DNA of 64,000 bases from Spiroplasma endosymbiont of Panorpa germanica (lineage in GTDB: Bacteria > Bacillota_I > Bacilli_A > Mycoplasmatales > Mycoplasmataceae): contig NZ_OZ026461.1 in NCBI RefSeq assembly GCF_964019765.1, positions 124,001 to 188,000 of the forward strand. The letters run 5' to 3'. The translations under genes were made by a program, and so were the position numbers. This document shows positions 13,020-21,843 of the stretch, piece by piece. Numbering within the stretch: position 1 is the stretch's first letter; each line of letters opens with the position of its first letter. The notes under the pieces are model-generated. The model did not search any database. It was not told the origin of the DNA and saw only the letters and a list, made by a program, of their open reading frames with translations.

Positions 13020-14747
13020 GTGTTACATTTAATAGAAATCGATGATGAAAAAATGGATAAAACTAGTGACTCAGAATCACAAGTTAATAATCCAGCAGTA
13101 AAGAAAAAAAAACGATTTAAAGAATCTCGTCATGAAAGAATTCAAAAAAGACGTAAAAGCTTTTCTGGAGATGATGAAGATAAAAAAACCTTCTTTGCCA
13201 AACTAAAAAATTGATGACCTCTAAGTAAGGTTTCGGGTAAAATTTTATTAATATACCTATTAACTGTTTTGGCGGGAGGAATATTATTAATTATTCCAGG
13301 AGTTGTGATTAATCAGAGTTTTCACTGAGATTTTTTAACCGGAATATTCACAGCTTCTTCAGCTTTCTCTGATACAGGAATTACAATTTCAAATGCCGCT
13401 CAAGATTACTCATTTTGGGGCCAATTGCTGATCTTAATTATGATTCAAATTGGGGGAATTGGAATTTTAACATTTAAAATCGTTCTTTTAATATCATTGG
13501 GTAAGAAAATATCAATTGATGATCAATCTGTTGCTCAAAGTGAGCGCGGGAGTTCTCAACTTTCAAATACTGTGGAAATGATAAAAGATGGATTCATCTT
13601 TCTAACTTTTGTGGAAATATTTGGAGTAGTTTTCCTATTCTTTGGATTTTACTTCACCCCATTAGAATTCAATGAGTATTCTCAAATATACAAAGATGGT
13701 AACATTCCTGATTTCCAAAATCCTTACCATAGTTTTGAAAAATCAATTTGATTTGCAGTCTTTCACTCGGTTAGTGCTGTTAATAATGCTGGTTTTGATA
13801 TTATATCTGGTAGCTCGTTACAGCCCTATAATTTAGCGGACAACCACGGTTATTTAATTCAATCAGTTATTTTAATTCAATGAGTAATTGGGGGATTGGG
13901 ATATCCAACTTTCCACGATATTAAACAAAAAATTAAAGGTCGCAGAGAAGGTCGTATTGTAAAATGATCTTTATTCACTAAATTGAACTTTACAGTTTAT
14001 TTATCACTATTTATTTTAGGTCCTTTGCTAGTTCTATTCTCGGAGTTATCACAAGGTAAAAGCAGTTATGTTTTAAACTATTACAGTGTCAAAATTGATA
14101 AAGAATTTTATGATGTCATTAGTGCTTATGAATATATTGGCCCTAAACCTTTTGGTCAGGCACTTATGGATATTTTCTTCAATGTAACTAGTTCGCGAAA
14201 TGCCGGTTTTTCAAGTATCGACATTAATCAATTCAATGCTGGTTCTAAATTAATAATGTCAGTTTGAATGTTTATCGGATCGGCACCTTCCTCAACTGCG
14301 GGGGGAATTCGAACTACAACATTTGCCATTGTCACATTAGCTATTATTGGAATTATAAGAAACCGTAAATCAGTTTTTGCTTATCGCAAGAAAATTCCTG
14401 AGGAAACTGTTCGACGAAGTTTTGCTGTTTTCATTGTTGGGGTTATGGTAATTGTAGTTTCCACAGCTGTTATCTATATAGACAGTAACAAGGTTTTATC
14501 AAATCAACATGACGGGGATAAAACCATCATTGAGTTGATAACTTTAATTTGTTCAGCATTTGGAACGGTGGGATTAAATCCCTTTACCAGTGGACAGATG
14601 CTTAATTTGGGAGCGATTTCTAAAATAACTCTGGTCCTAATTATGTTTACCGGTCAATTAGGAATTTCAAACACACTTTTAGCATTTATCAAACATAACA
14701 ACACCAAAAGTTATGACTATCTTGAAGAAGAGGTTGTAATTGGTTAG
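13020..14747 (+). CDS. ktrB: Ktr/Trk-type potassium channel subunit
   Basis: 575 residues, longer than most KtrB because of a basic, charged cytoplasmic N-terminal extension of about 65 residues (KKKKRFKESRHERIQKRRK). Four pore-loop filter sequences are visible: SDTGI, NNAGF, RNAGF and GTVGL. This is the four-repeat M1-P-M2 arrangement of the SKT superfamily. GTG 13020 is chosen because AGAGGTGA ends four bases before it. KtrA on the opposite strand is its regulator. The end is 10 bases before folD, which therefore probably reads through from ktrB. Confidence 0.94.
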
Positions 14748-14757
14748 GAGGCATATT

Positions 14758-15606
14758 GTGAAAATATTAGATGGTAAAAAATTAGCGCAAAAAAGGTCGG
14801 ATTTAATTTTAGACAAATTAGCGAAAAATAATCCTAAATTAAGAAAACCCAAGTTAGTGGTCGTTTTAGTGGGAAACGATAGTGCAAGCGAGGTTTATGT
14901 TAAGCACAAGAAAAAAGCTTGTGAAAAGGTGGGCATTGAATTTGAATTAATTAATTTTTTGGATTCTGTCAAACCCCAATTGGTTTTGGATAAAATTGAT
15001 AAATTAAATAAGGATTCAAAAGTGGATGGAATTTTAATTCAACTTCCCTTACCAAAAGAGTGAAACGAAGAGGATTTCTTACAAGCCGTTGATTATAGCA
15101 AGGATGTCGATGGATTTCACTACATTAACCAGGGAAAACTTTACCAAGGTAATGAAACTTTCGTACCTTGTACTCCATTGGGAATAATTAAGCTACTAGA
15201 AGAATATGATATTAATTTAAAAGGCCAAAAGGTTACGGTTGTGGGAACTTCTAACATTGTTGGAAAACCCCTTATCGGAATGATGATCAATCGAGGAGCA
15301 ACTGTTACTGCTTGTAATAAAAATACTTTAAACATTAAAACTCACACCAAAAAAGCAGATATTCTGATTTCAGCTACAGGATCGCAGTTTTTAATCACTA
15401 AAGATATGATTAAAAAGGGAGCAATTGTTATTGATGTAGGAATTACCAGAGATCTTAAAACCAATCGTTTAGTTGGTGATGTTGATTTTGACTCTGTTTG
15501 CAAAAAATCTGGTTATATTACTCCGGTTCCTGGAGGGGTTGGACCAATGACTGTTCAGATTTTGATTGAAAACACAATTAAAGCATATGATAATCATAAA
15601 AAGTAG
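14758..15606 (+). CDS. folD: Methylenetetrahydrofolate dehydrogenase/cyclohydrolase
   Basis: 282 residues, the usual FolD length. It interconverts 5,10-methylene- and 10-formyl-THF, feeding formyl groups to initiator tRNA and purines. Visible motifs are the catalytic Tyr/Lys segment ASEVYVKHKKKACEKVG, DGILIQLPLP, the NADP-binding VVGTSNIVGKP and the signature TPVPGGVGPMT. The GTG start at 14758 has a perfect AGGAGG at 14746-14751 and is preferred over an in-frame GTG six codons upstream, which overlaps ktrB. Its nearest upstream promoter is that of ktrB. Confidence 0.96.
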
Positions 15607-15636
15607 TTATTTTGTGAAAAAAAATTGATAAAAAAC

Positions 15637-15665
15637 TTGTTTTTGTATATTTCATTTGATATTAT
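15637..15665 (+). promoter_or_regulatory. Promoter of the Asn-Glu-Val-Thr tRNA operon
   Basis: TTGTTT (15637-15642), 17-base spacer, TATTAT (15660-15665). The spacing is optimal and the box ends 16 bases before the first tRNA. Confidence 0.6.
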
Positions 15666-15681
15666 AAATAAGGTTCTTTAT

Positions 15682-15757
15682 GGCTTTTTAGCTCAGTTGG
15701 TAGAGCAACCGGCTGTTAACCGGTTTGTCACAGGTTCGAGTCCTGTAAAAGCCGCCA
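15682..15757 (+). tRNA. tRNA-Asn (anticodon GTT)
   Basis: Cloverleaf with acceptor GGCTTTT / AAAAGCC, anticodon loop CTGTTAA, T arm ACAGGTTCGAGTCCTGT, discriminator G and encoded CCA. It is the first of four tRNAs in one transcript. Confidence 0.97.
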
Positions 15758-15773
15758 TTATCAATTTATTTTT

Positions 15774-15849
15774 GGCCCGTTGGTGAAGTGGTAAACACAC
15801 ACGGTTTTCATCCGTGGATACACGAGTTCGAACCTCGTACGGGCTACCA
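15774..15849 (+). tRNA. tRNA-Glu (anticodon TTC)
   Basis: Acceptor GGCCCGT / ACGGGCT with a G-U first pair, anticodon stem CACGG / CCGTG around TTTTCAT, T arm ACGAG/CTCGT, discriminator A and encoded CCA. This tRNA also supplies Glu-tRNA(Gln) logic only indirectly; a separate Gln tRNA is not in this window. Confidence 0.96.
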
Positions 15850-15862
15850 TTTATTTTTTCGT

Positions 15863-15938
15863 GGAGTGCTAGCTCAGTTGGGAGAGCTCCTGCCTTACAA
15901 GCAGGCGGTCGGCGGTTCGAGCCCGTCGCACTCCACCA
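15863..15938 (+). tRNA. tRNA-Val (anticodon TAC)
   Basis: Acceptor GGAGTGC / GCACTCC, anticodon stem CTGCC/AAGCAG region around TTACA, discriminator A and encoded CCA. A single U34 tRNA of this type reads all GUN codons in Mollicutes. Confidence 0.97.
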
Positions 15939-15956
15939 TTTTTTTTACTTATTTTC

Positions 15957-16032
15957 GCTGATGTGGCTCAATTGGCAGAGCAACTGACTTGTAATCAGTA
16001 GGTTGTAGGTTCAAGTCCTATCATCAGCACCA
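15957..16032 (+). tRNA. tRNA-Thr (anticodon TGT)
   Basis: Acceptor GCTGATG / CATCAGC, anticodon loop CTTGTAA, discriminator A and encoded CCA. Its ACCA 3' end is complementary to the UGGU bulge of the thrS T-box leader at 59444-59636, so it is a likely ligand of that riboswitch. Confidence 0.97.
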
Positions 16033-16047
16033 TTAAGAAGCTATTAG

Positions 16048-16080
16048 ATGCATTTACTTTTTGTAAATGCATTTTTTTTT
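16048..16080 (+). terminator. Terminator of the first tRNA operon
   Basis: Ten-base stem ATGCATTTAC (16048-16057) / GTAAATGCAT (16063-16072), loop TTTTT, then at least eight T. Confidence 0.9.
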
Positions 16081-16113
16081 GGTAAAATACAATCATAGAA
16101 GTGAAGTGATTAC

Positions 16114-17178
16114 GTGGCATATCCATTATTAGAAATTAATCTTGATAAAATAAAATTTAATTTGAAAGAAATTCAAAAAAAATGTGCCGCTAAAAACCTT
16201 GAGTTAGTGGTCGTTCAAAAACTACTTTCAGGTAGTGTTGAAATGGCTACTTTCCTAAGTGACAATGGTGTTAGTGTTATAGCTGATTCTAGGGTTTCGA
16301 ATTTAAAGAATTTCAAAAATGTGAAATCAAAAAAAATGCTTTTAAGAATTCCGATGCACAGCGAAATAGAGGAAGTGTCAAAGTTTTGTGATTTTGTTCT
16401 AATTAGTGAGATTTCAACAATTAAGAAATTAGAACAAAGCTTACAAAAAATTGATAAAAAAATTGGTCTAATCTTAATGATCGAAACAGGAGATATTCGC
16501 GAGGGACTTTGAGATGAACAAAAGATTATGCAAACAGCTAGTGAAGTTAAGCAAATGAAAAATGTCTACTTACATGCAATTGGGACAAATTTTGCTTGTT
16601 ATGGAGCAACTTGCCCAACAATCGAAAAACTAGAAAAATTAGCGCAATTGAAAAAAAATATTGAAAAAGTATGTGAAATGAAAATACCGACTATTAGCGG
16701 GGGTAGTTCAACCCACCTAACAATTTGAGATGATAAAGTTCCTGCTGAGATTAATCAAATTAGAGTGGGATCGGCTGTTTTGATGGGAATTGGTTTGAAT
16801 GATGAACGTGTTTCATGATTAAAAGGAGAAACCTTCAAATTAAAAGCTGAAATTATTGAAGTTCAGGATAAGCCAAGCGCTTCGTGAGGACCAAGAGCTC
16901 TAGATGCATTTGCCAGAGAAGTTAATTTTGAAGATATTGGGGTCAGAAAAAAAGCCATCATTGCTTTAGGACGTCAAGATTGTCCAAGTGATGAAATAGT
17001 GCCCGTTGACCCCGGGATAAAGGTTCTAGGTTCTAGCAGTGATCATACGATTTTGGATATTACTGACTCAAACATTAAATATCAAGTTGGTGATATTATT
17101 GAATTTATTCCTACATATTTGGGTAATTTAAGTCTAACAACCAGTAATTATGTAGAGAAAAAATTCATTAAAAATTAA
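16114..17178 (+). CDS. PLP-dependent alanine/ornithine racemase-like enzyme
   Basis: 354 residues with the fold-type III alanine racemase layout: an N-terminal PLP barrel and a C-terminal beta domain. The PLP lysine should be the K of VVQKLLSG (about residue 34); ISGGSSTHL and NQIRVGSAVLMG are the phosphate-binding regions. Overall it resembles the ornithine racemase (Orr)/YhfX branch more than cell-wall Alr. A wall-less cell has no peptidoglycan use for D-Ala, so ornithine or another amino acid is a plausible substrate (inference). GTG 16114 follows GAAGTGAAGTGA. Several UGA codons are read as Trp. The gene lies between two tRNA groups. Confidence 0.8.
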
Positions 17179-17245
17179 AATAAAATCTATTGAATATTAA
17201 CTATTAAAATGATAATATTTTATTGTTTGCTTTAAGCAACAATAT

Positions 17246-17321
<76 letters not shown>

Positions 17322-17325
17322 TCAT

Positions 17326-17410
17326 CCGGAATTGGCGGAATTGGCAGACGCACCAGACTTAGGATCTGGCGTGGTAACACGTGGGGGTTCAAGTCCCTTA
17401 TTCCGGACCA
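17326..17410 (+). tRNA. tRNA-Leu (anticodon TAG)
   Basis: Class II tRNA with a long variable arm (CGTGGTAACACG). Acceptor CCGGAAT / ATTCCGG, anticodon stem CCAGA/TCTGG around CTTAGGA, discriminator A and encoded CCA. It lies only four bases after tRNA-Lys. Confidence 0.96.
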
Positions 17411-17423
17411 TTTTGAAGAAAAG

Positions 17424-17446
17424 AAACCACTCCGGTGGTTTTTTTG
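17424..17446 (+). terminator. Terminator after tRNA-Lys/tRNA-Leu
   Basis: Stem AAACCAC / GTGGTTT with the tetraloop TCCG, followed by a T run. Confidence 0.85.
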
Positions 17447-17472
17447 TTATAATTTTTTTGAAAGGATTTATT

Positions 17473-17904
17473 ATGAAGGAAAAAAAATATGCAACTGCTC
17501 ACGCACTGAGCATAGCTCAACTTTGTTTTGCTGTTGGAGGTATAATAATTACTGCATCGGCTTTTGGGTTCATGGCATTATTCGTGGATCCCGCTTCCGC
17601 TTCTATTTTGCTTATTCTAGGTTTTTTTGTAACAGCACTTGCTTCACTTGGTTTAATTTTGCCAATAATCTCAATGAGTATTATTAAATCAGAAAGTAAA
17701 AAAGGATTCACAGGCACCCATACGGTACTAGCTATTTTTCAAATTATATTAGGAGGATTGTTTGGTTTGATTGCTGGGATCTTTATTTTACTTGCTGATG
17801 CTGAACAAGTTGAACCTTCTTTAACAAGAGAAGGTTCAGAACCAGGAAAAACAGAGGTCTATGATGAATTGCCTGCGTCTCCAGAAAAGTCGCCATTTCT
17901 ATAG
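17473..17904 (+). CDS. Small four-helix membrane protein, hypothetical
   Basis: 143 residues. A short basic start (MKEKKY) is followed by about four hydrophobic segments (to residue ~112) and an acidic hydrophilic tail (EQVEPSLTREGSEPGK). ATG 17473 has GAAAGGATT upstream; longer readings in the same frame run backward through tRNA-Leu and are rejected. Topology resembles the protein at 1729-2103, but sequence likeness is weak. No known motif is visible. It is followed by an unusually long perfect hairpin. Confidence 0.7.
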   Translation: MKEKKYATAHALSIAQLCFAVGGIIITASAFGFMALFVDPASASILLILGFFVTALASLGLILPIISMSIIKSESKKGFTGTHTVLAIFQIILGGLFGLIAGIFILLADAEQVEPSLTREGSEPGKTEVYDELPASPEKSPFL

Positions 17905-17927
17905 AATGTATTTAAAATAAAATTTAA

Positions 17928-17972
17928 ATATATATGAAAAACTCTTGTATTACGAGAGTTTTTCATATATAT
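17928..17972. terminator. Long perfect hairpin (18 paired bases)
   Basis: Arms 17928-17945 and 17955-17972 pair perfectly around a 9-base loop. The core is AAAAACTCT/AGAGTTTTT extended by alternating A/T. It probably terminates the upstream small gene; it is nearly symmetrical, so it could act on either strand. Confidence 0.75.
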
Positions 17973-18028
17973 TATATGTTTATAATTTTTTGTGGTATAA
18001 TATAAAGGAATTAAAGGGGAATATATTA

Positions 18029-18640
18029 ATGAACAGATGGTATTTATGAATAGCAATTACAATAATGGCCTTAGCAGGTTTTTCGTTTTATTTAGTGTGA
18101 GATTTAAATCAATGATTTACACAACCAGAAAACTACATCGTTTTCATCCAAAATAACTTTATTCTAAACTTAGAGGATACATCAATTTTGCCAGTTTTTA
18201 GTGGTAAAGGAATGTCGACGTTTTACCTATTGTTTGCATTTGATGGGGCTATTCTTGCATTAAGTATTTACTTAATTGGTTATGCAATCTACTTAGGATT
18301 AGATGGATTTGGTAGAGTTTCGTCATTTATTTGAGCGTTAGTTCCCGGTTTAGTGGCTCTTGGACTAGCGGTAACCCAAATTTTCTTACTGGCAACTTTA
18401 TTCCATAACTTTGCAACCTCTCCACTAGAGTATGGTAAATTTTTAGATTTTAAAAAAGAACAGTGATATTTGACAGAAAAATTTGACGATTTATTTATCT
18501 TTAATGGGGTAACAAAACAATACGTAGCTAATCCTCAAAATGAAATTATTAAACTTGTAACAAAAACTTGTTATGTTGGATATGCAGCAGCGGGAGTAGG
18601 GGTGATTTCACCACTACTTTACGTAGCAATTCGTAGATAA
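18029..18640 (+). CDS. Hypothetical membrane protein, 203 residues
   Basis: Read with four UGA codons as Trp. An N-terminal membrane segment is followed by an extracellular-looking stretch of about 45 residues, two closely spaced helices (near residues 70-90 and 105-128), a second hydrophilic loop of about 50 residues, and a final helix ending YVAIRR. ATG 18029 is preceded by AAAGGGG, and a TATAAT box lies at 17996-18001. No family is recognised. A terminator directly follows, so it appears monocistronic. Confidence 0.75.
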
Positions 18641-18641
18641 A

Positions 18642-18670
18642 AATAAAGCCCTAATGGCTTTATTTTTTTT
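18642..18670 (+). terminator. Terminator upstream of the beta-glucoside unit
   Basis: Stem AATAAAGCC (18642-18650) / GGCTTTATT (18656-18664), loop CTAAT, then T run. Confidence 0.85.
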
Positions 18671-18680
18671 GGAATTTTAT

Positions 18681-18710
18681 TCTTAAAAAATTGATATCAA
18701 TTTTTTAAGA
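18681..18710. promoter_or_regulatory. Perfect 30-bp palindrome, probable operator
   Basis: Both halves match exactly around the centre TTGATATCAA, with flanks TCTTAAAAAA and TTTTTTAAGA. It follows a complete terminator and ends 36 bases before the ROK gene start, so it is unlikely to be another terminator. Position and symmetry suggest a binding site for a dimeric regulator (GntR, LacI or RpiR types are candidates) controlling the ROK-GH1 unit. No regulator gene is adjacent. Confidence 0.6.
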
Positions 18711-18746
18711 TACTTCATTTAGTACTATTAGTAAGAGGTGAATAAA

Positions 18747-19613
18747 ATGGATTATATATTTGATATCGGGGGTATGTCTAGTAAATTTGAAATTTATGAT
18801 GGTGATAAAAAAGTTAAGTCAGGAAACTTTATCTATGAAAAGTTTGTAAATAATTTTGAAATCATTGAAATCATTGATAACATAATTACTAAAAACCAAG
18901 ATAAATTTCCCATAACAGTTATTGGAATCTCTTCTCCTGGAATTGTTGATCCGGTTTCTGGACAAATTTCAGGTTTAGCCGCGATTGAGAACTATCATTT
19001 AGTTAACTGGAAAACTGAACTTCAGAAATGAACAAATCAGGTATTTATTGAAAATGATGCCAACTGTGCAGCTTTAGCGGAGTTAAGTAGTGGTAATGCT
19101 AAAAATTTTAGTAATGTTTTATTTCTAGTAATCGGAACGGGAATTGGGGGAAGTTTAATAATTGATAAAAAACTTTACTCAGGTAGTTTCTTGCAAGCGG
19201 GAGAAATTGGTTGTGGTTTAGAATTTATTGAAGACAATAACTACTACAACAGTTCTACGCAATGTTCAACAAATGCTTTAATAAACTTTTATCAAAAATT
19301 GACTTATGAGAAAAAAACCGGTGAAGAAATTATGAAAAATTATCAAACTGATAAAGCGGCTAGAACAGCTGTGGATAAAATGGTCTTTAATATTGCTAAA
19401 TTAATTATGAACTCAGCTTTTCTAATTGATCCCCAACTTGTTTTGATTGGTGGGGGCATTAGTCAGAGTAGTTTGTTAATTGAGTTAGTAACTATTAAAA
19501 TAGATGAAATACTAAAACTAACAAATCTTAAAAGAAACTATGAAATTAAATCGTGCTATTATTATAATGAAGCAAACTTAATAGGAGCTCGCGCTTTAAC
19601 AAAGGAGAAATAA
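18747..19613 (+). CDS. ROK-family sugar kinase, probably a beta-glucoside kinase
   Basis: 288 residues, normal ROK length. It shows the N-terminal phosphate loop (FDIGGMSSKFEIYDG), the catalytic aspartate in ENDANCAALAE, the second phosphate loop GTGIGGSLI, and VLIGGGIS near the C-terminus. The usual zinc motif CxCGxxGC is missing; SSTQCSTNALI occupies that place. ATG 18747 has AAGAGGTG at 18733-18740; an in-frame GTG overlapping that site is rejected. The gene is followed one base later by a GH1 6-phospho-beta-glucosidase. The pair would phosphorylate an imported disaccharide and split it (inference from the BglK-BglA type of pathway). Confidence 0.85.
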
Positions 19614-19614
19614 A

Positions 19615-21027
19615 ATGAAATTAAAATTTCCAAAGGATTTTTTATGAGGTACAGCTACCTCGGGTCCACAATCAGAGGGAACAAAAGATAAACCACACTT
19701 AAATGTAATGGATAAGTGGTTTGAACTTAAGCCAGAAGATTTTCACAATCAAGTTGGTCCAACAATAGCTTGTGATACTTATCAAAGATATGAAGAAGAT
19801 ATTCAGATTATGAAATCATTGAATTTAAATAGCTTTAGAACATCAATTCAGTGATCGCGATTTATTGATGATTTAGAAACTGGAACAATTAATGAGAAAG
19901 CTCTAAAATATTATCGTGACTATTTTTCAAAACTTAAAAAAGCCGGTATTAAATTAATGGTAAATTTATATCACTTTGATATGCCATGAGAACTTCAAGA
20001 AATTGGGGGATTTGGTAACAAAAAAGTAACTGACCTATTTGCACTTTATGCGAAAAGATGTTTTGAATCTTTTGGGGATTTAGTAGATATGTGATCAACA
20101 ATGAATGAACCAATTGTTCCTGTTGAAGCGCAATATTTATACCATTGATGATACCCATACATTAGTGACTATAAGTTAGCAGCACAAGTAGGGTACAACA
20201 CAATTTTAGCCCATGCTAAAGCGGTTTTAGAATTTAAGAAACTTTTTGCAAATGATGCTAAAAAAGAAATTACTGTGGTCTTGAACTTGACTCCAAGTTA
20301 CTCAAAAGATTTGGAAGCTAAAAATATTAAAGCCGCAAAAATCAGTGATGCCTTTTTTAACAAATCAATGTTAGATGCTGCTGTTAAAGGAGAGTTTAAT
20401 AAAGACTTTGTTGAAATTTTAAAAACCGATCAAGTGCTCCCTGAATATACTAAAGAAGAATTAAAAATAATTGCAGAAAATAAAATTGATTTTTTAGCAG
20501 TTAACTACTATCAACCACGAAGAATTCAAGCCCTTTCAAAACCTTACCAAGGGGAAAATATGCCCGATAAGTATTTTGAAGTTTATGATTGAAAAGAGAA
20601 AAGAATTAATCCTCACCGAGGATGAGAAATTCACCCAGAAACAATTTATAACATTGCAATGGATATTAAGAATAACTATGGAAACATTAAATGATTTATT
20701 TCTGAAAATGGAATGGGTGTTGAAGGTGAAGAAAAATTCCTAGACGCTAATGGTGTGATTCAAGATGATTATCGAATTGATTTCATTAAAGAACATTTGT
20801 ATTGACTAAATAAAGCTATTAACGAGGGATCAAATTGTTTTGGTTACCAAATGTGAACTTTTATTGACTGTTGAAGTTGAGCCAACTCATTTAAAAATCG
20901 ATATGGTTTTGTAGCCTTAGACTTAACAACACAAAAACGAACAATTAAAAAATCAGGACAGTGAATTAAAGAATGTATTAGTAAAAATGAGTTTGAAATT
21001 GATGAAAGCTTAGTTGTTAAAAACTAA
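19615..21027 (+). CDS. Glycoside hydrolase family 1, probable 6-phospho-beta-glucosidase
   Basis: 470 residues, full length for GH1. The N-terminal signature is FLWGTATSGPQSEG. The acid/base glutamate lies in WSTMNEP (about residue 165) and the nucleophile in FISENGMG (about 365). The C-terminal GYQMWTFIDCWSWANSFKNR holds the sugar-binding tryptophans. The K/Y phosphate-site signature is partly visible in KNRYG. It would cleave 6-phospho-beta-glucosides to glucose-6-phosphate in the cytoplasm. Trp is encoded almost only by UGA. The start lies one base after the ROK stop (AAGGAG upstream), so both share one transcript under the palindrome at 18681-18710. Confidence 0.92.
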
Positions 21028-21101
21028 GCTTTTGCTTTATCAAACTGCAAGTAATAAAGAGGTTTAAATTTGATATAATTAAATAATAGTTAGGATTACA
21101 T

Positions 21102-21494
21102 ATGAACGAAATTATACATACAATCATTGATAGAGCTTACATGATCAAATCAACATCAGGAGCTCAAAAATTAGTCGAGGAAGCTAAAATTTACTGCTCA
21201 AGCCTTGGTCTTAACAACCTGAAGGAATTAAACGAAGATGAGCAAAAAATAGTTTTAGAGTTAATTTGAACTTGAAATTTAGTTTACTCATTTGCTAGCT
21301 GATACATCAAATTTGTAACTGCTCAAGAAATGGAAGCAATCGATGAAAATTTGAAAGAAAAGTTTTCAAAGTCATTTAGTGTTTTCACTGAGGGACAAAA
21401 CATTTTTGCTTCAAATAACATCGATTTTAAACCTCATCCAGAAATCGTTGAAGCTGCCAACAAATTTGAATTAAAGTTAATTACAATGAATTAA
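21102..21494 (+). CDS. Hypothetical protein, 130 residues
   Basis: Three UGA codons (two in LIWTW, one in ASWY) are read as Trp. The protein is soluble, mostly helical in appearance and slightly acidic, with no signal or motif. A TATAAT box lies at 21074-21079 and TTAGGA shortly before ATG 21102, so it has its own promoter. I do not recognise the family. It is followed by a possible terminator. Confidence 0.7.
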
Positions 21495-21532
21495 AAATAA
21501 CCAAAACAAGCACCACAAATAAAATCAGCTAT

Positions 21533-21564
21533 TAAAAAAGCTGCTTGGAAGTGGCGCTTTTTTA
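21533..21564 (+). terminator. Possible terminator
   Basis: AAAAAAGC / GCTTTTTT pair around a 14-base loop, followed by T-rich sequence. A competing pairing exists between AAGCACCAC (about 21519-21527) and GTGGCGCTT, with one mismatch. Confidence 0.5.
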
Positions 21565-21645
21565 TTTTAAATTAAAACCTTAAAATCATTGTATTATTTT
21601 GATTATTTAATTAAAATAATGATAATGTGAAAGGTGGATGTAAAT

Positions 21646-21783
21646 ATGTTCAAAAAATCACTTTATAATTTACAAGAACAATATTTAATCACTCAGTGAT
21701 TATTTGTTTTTGCATCCCGCTCAGAAGCTTTTGAGAAAGTTTTAGAGAATGAATCACTCTCCGTATTAGCTAATTTAGCTTAA
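21646..21783 (+). CDS. Small protein, 45 residues, hypothetical
   Basis: ATG 21646 has GAAAGGTGG just upstream and stop TAA at 21781-21783; one UGA (TQ-W-LFVF) is Trp. The peptide starts basic, has a moderately hydrophobic centre (LITQWLFVFAS) and an acidic end. It stands alone between a possible terminator and the potA promoter region. The strong ribosome site argues for translation, but the short length leaves doubt. Confidence 0.5.
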
Positions 21784-21843
21784 TTAAAATGCAAACTAAG
21801 TTTGTATAATTTTTTATTGTTTAATTAGTAAAGGAGAAATACG

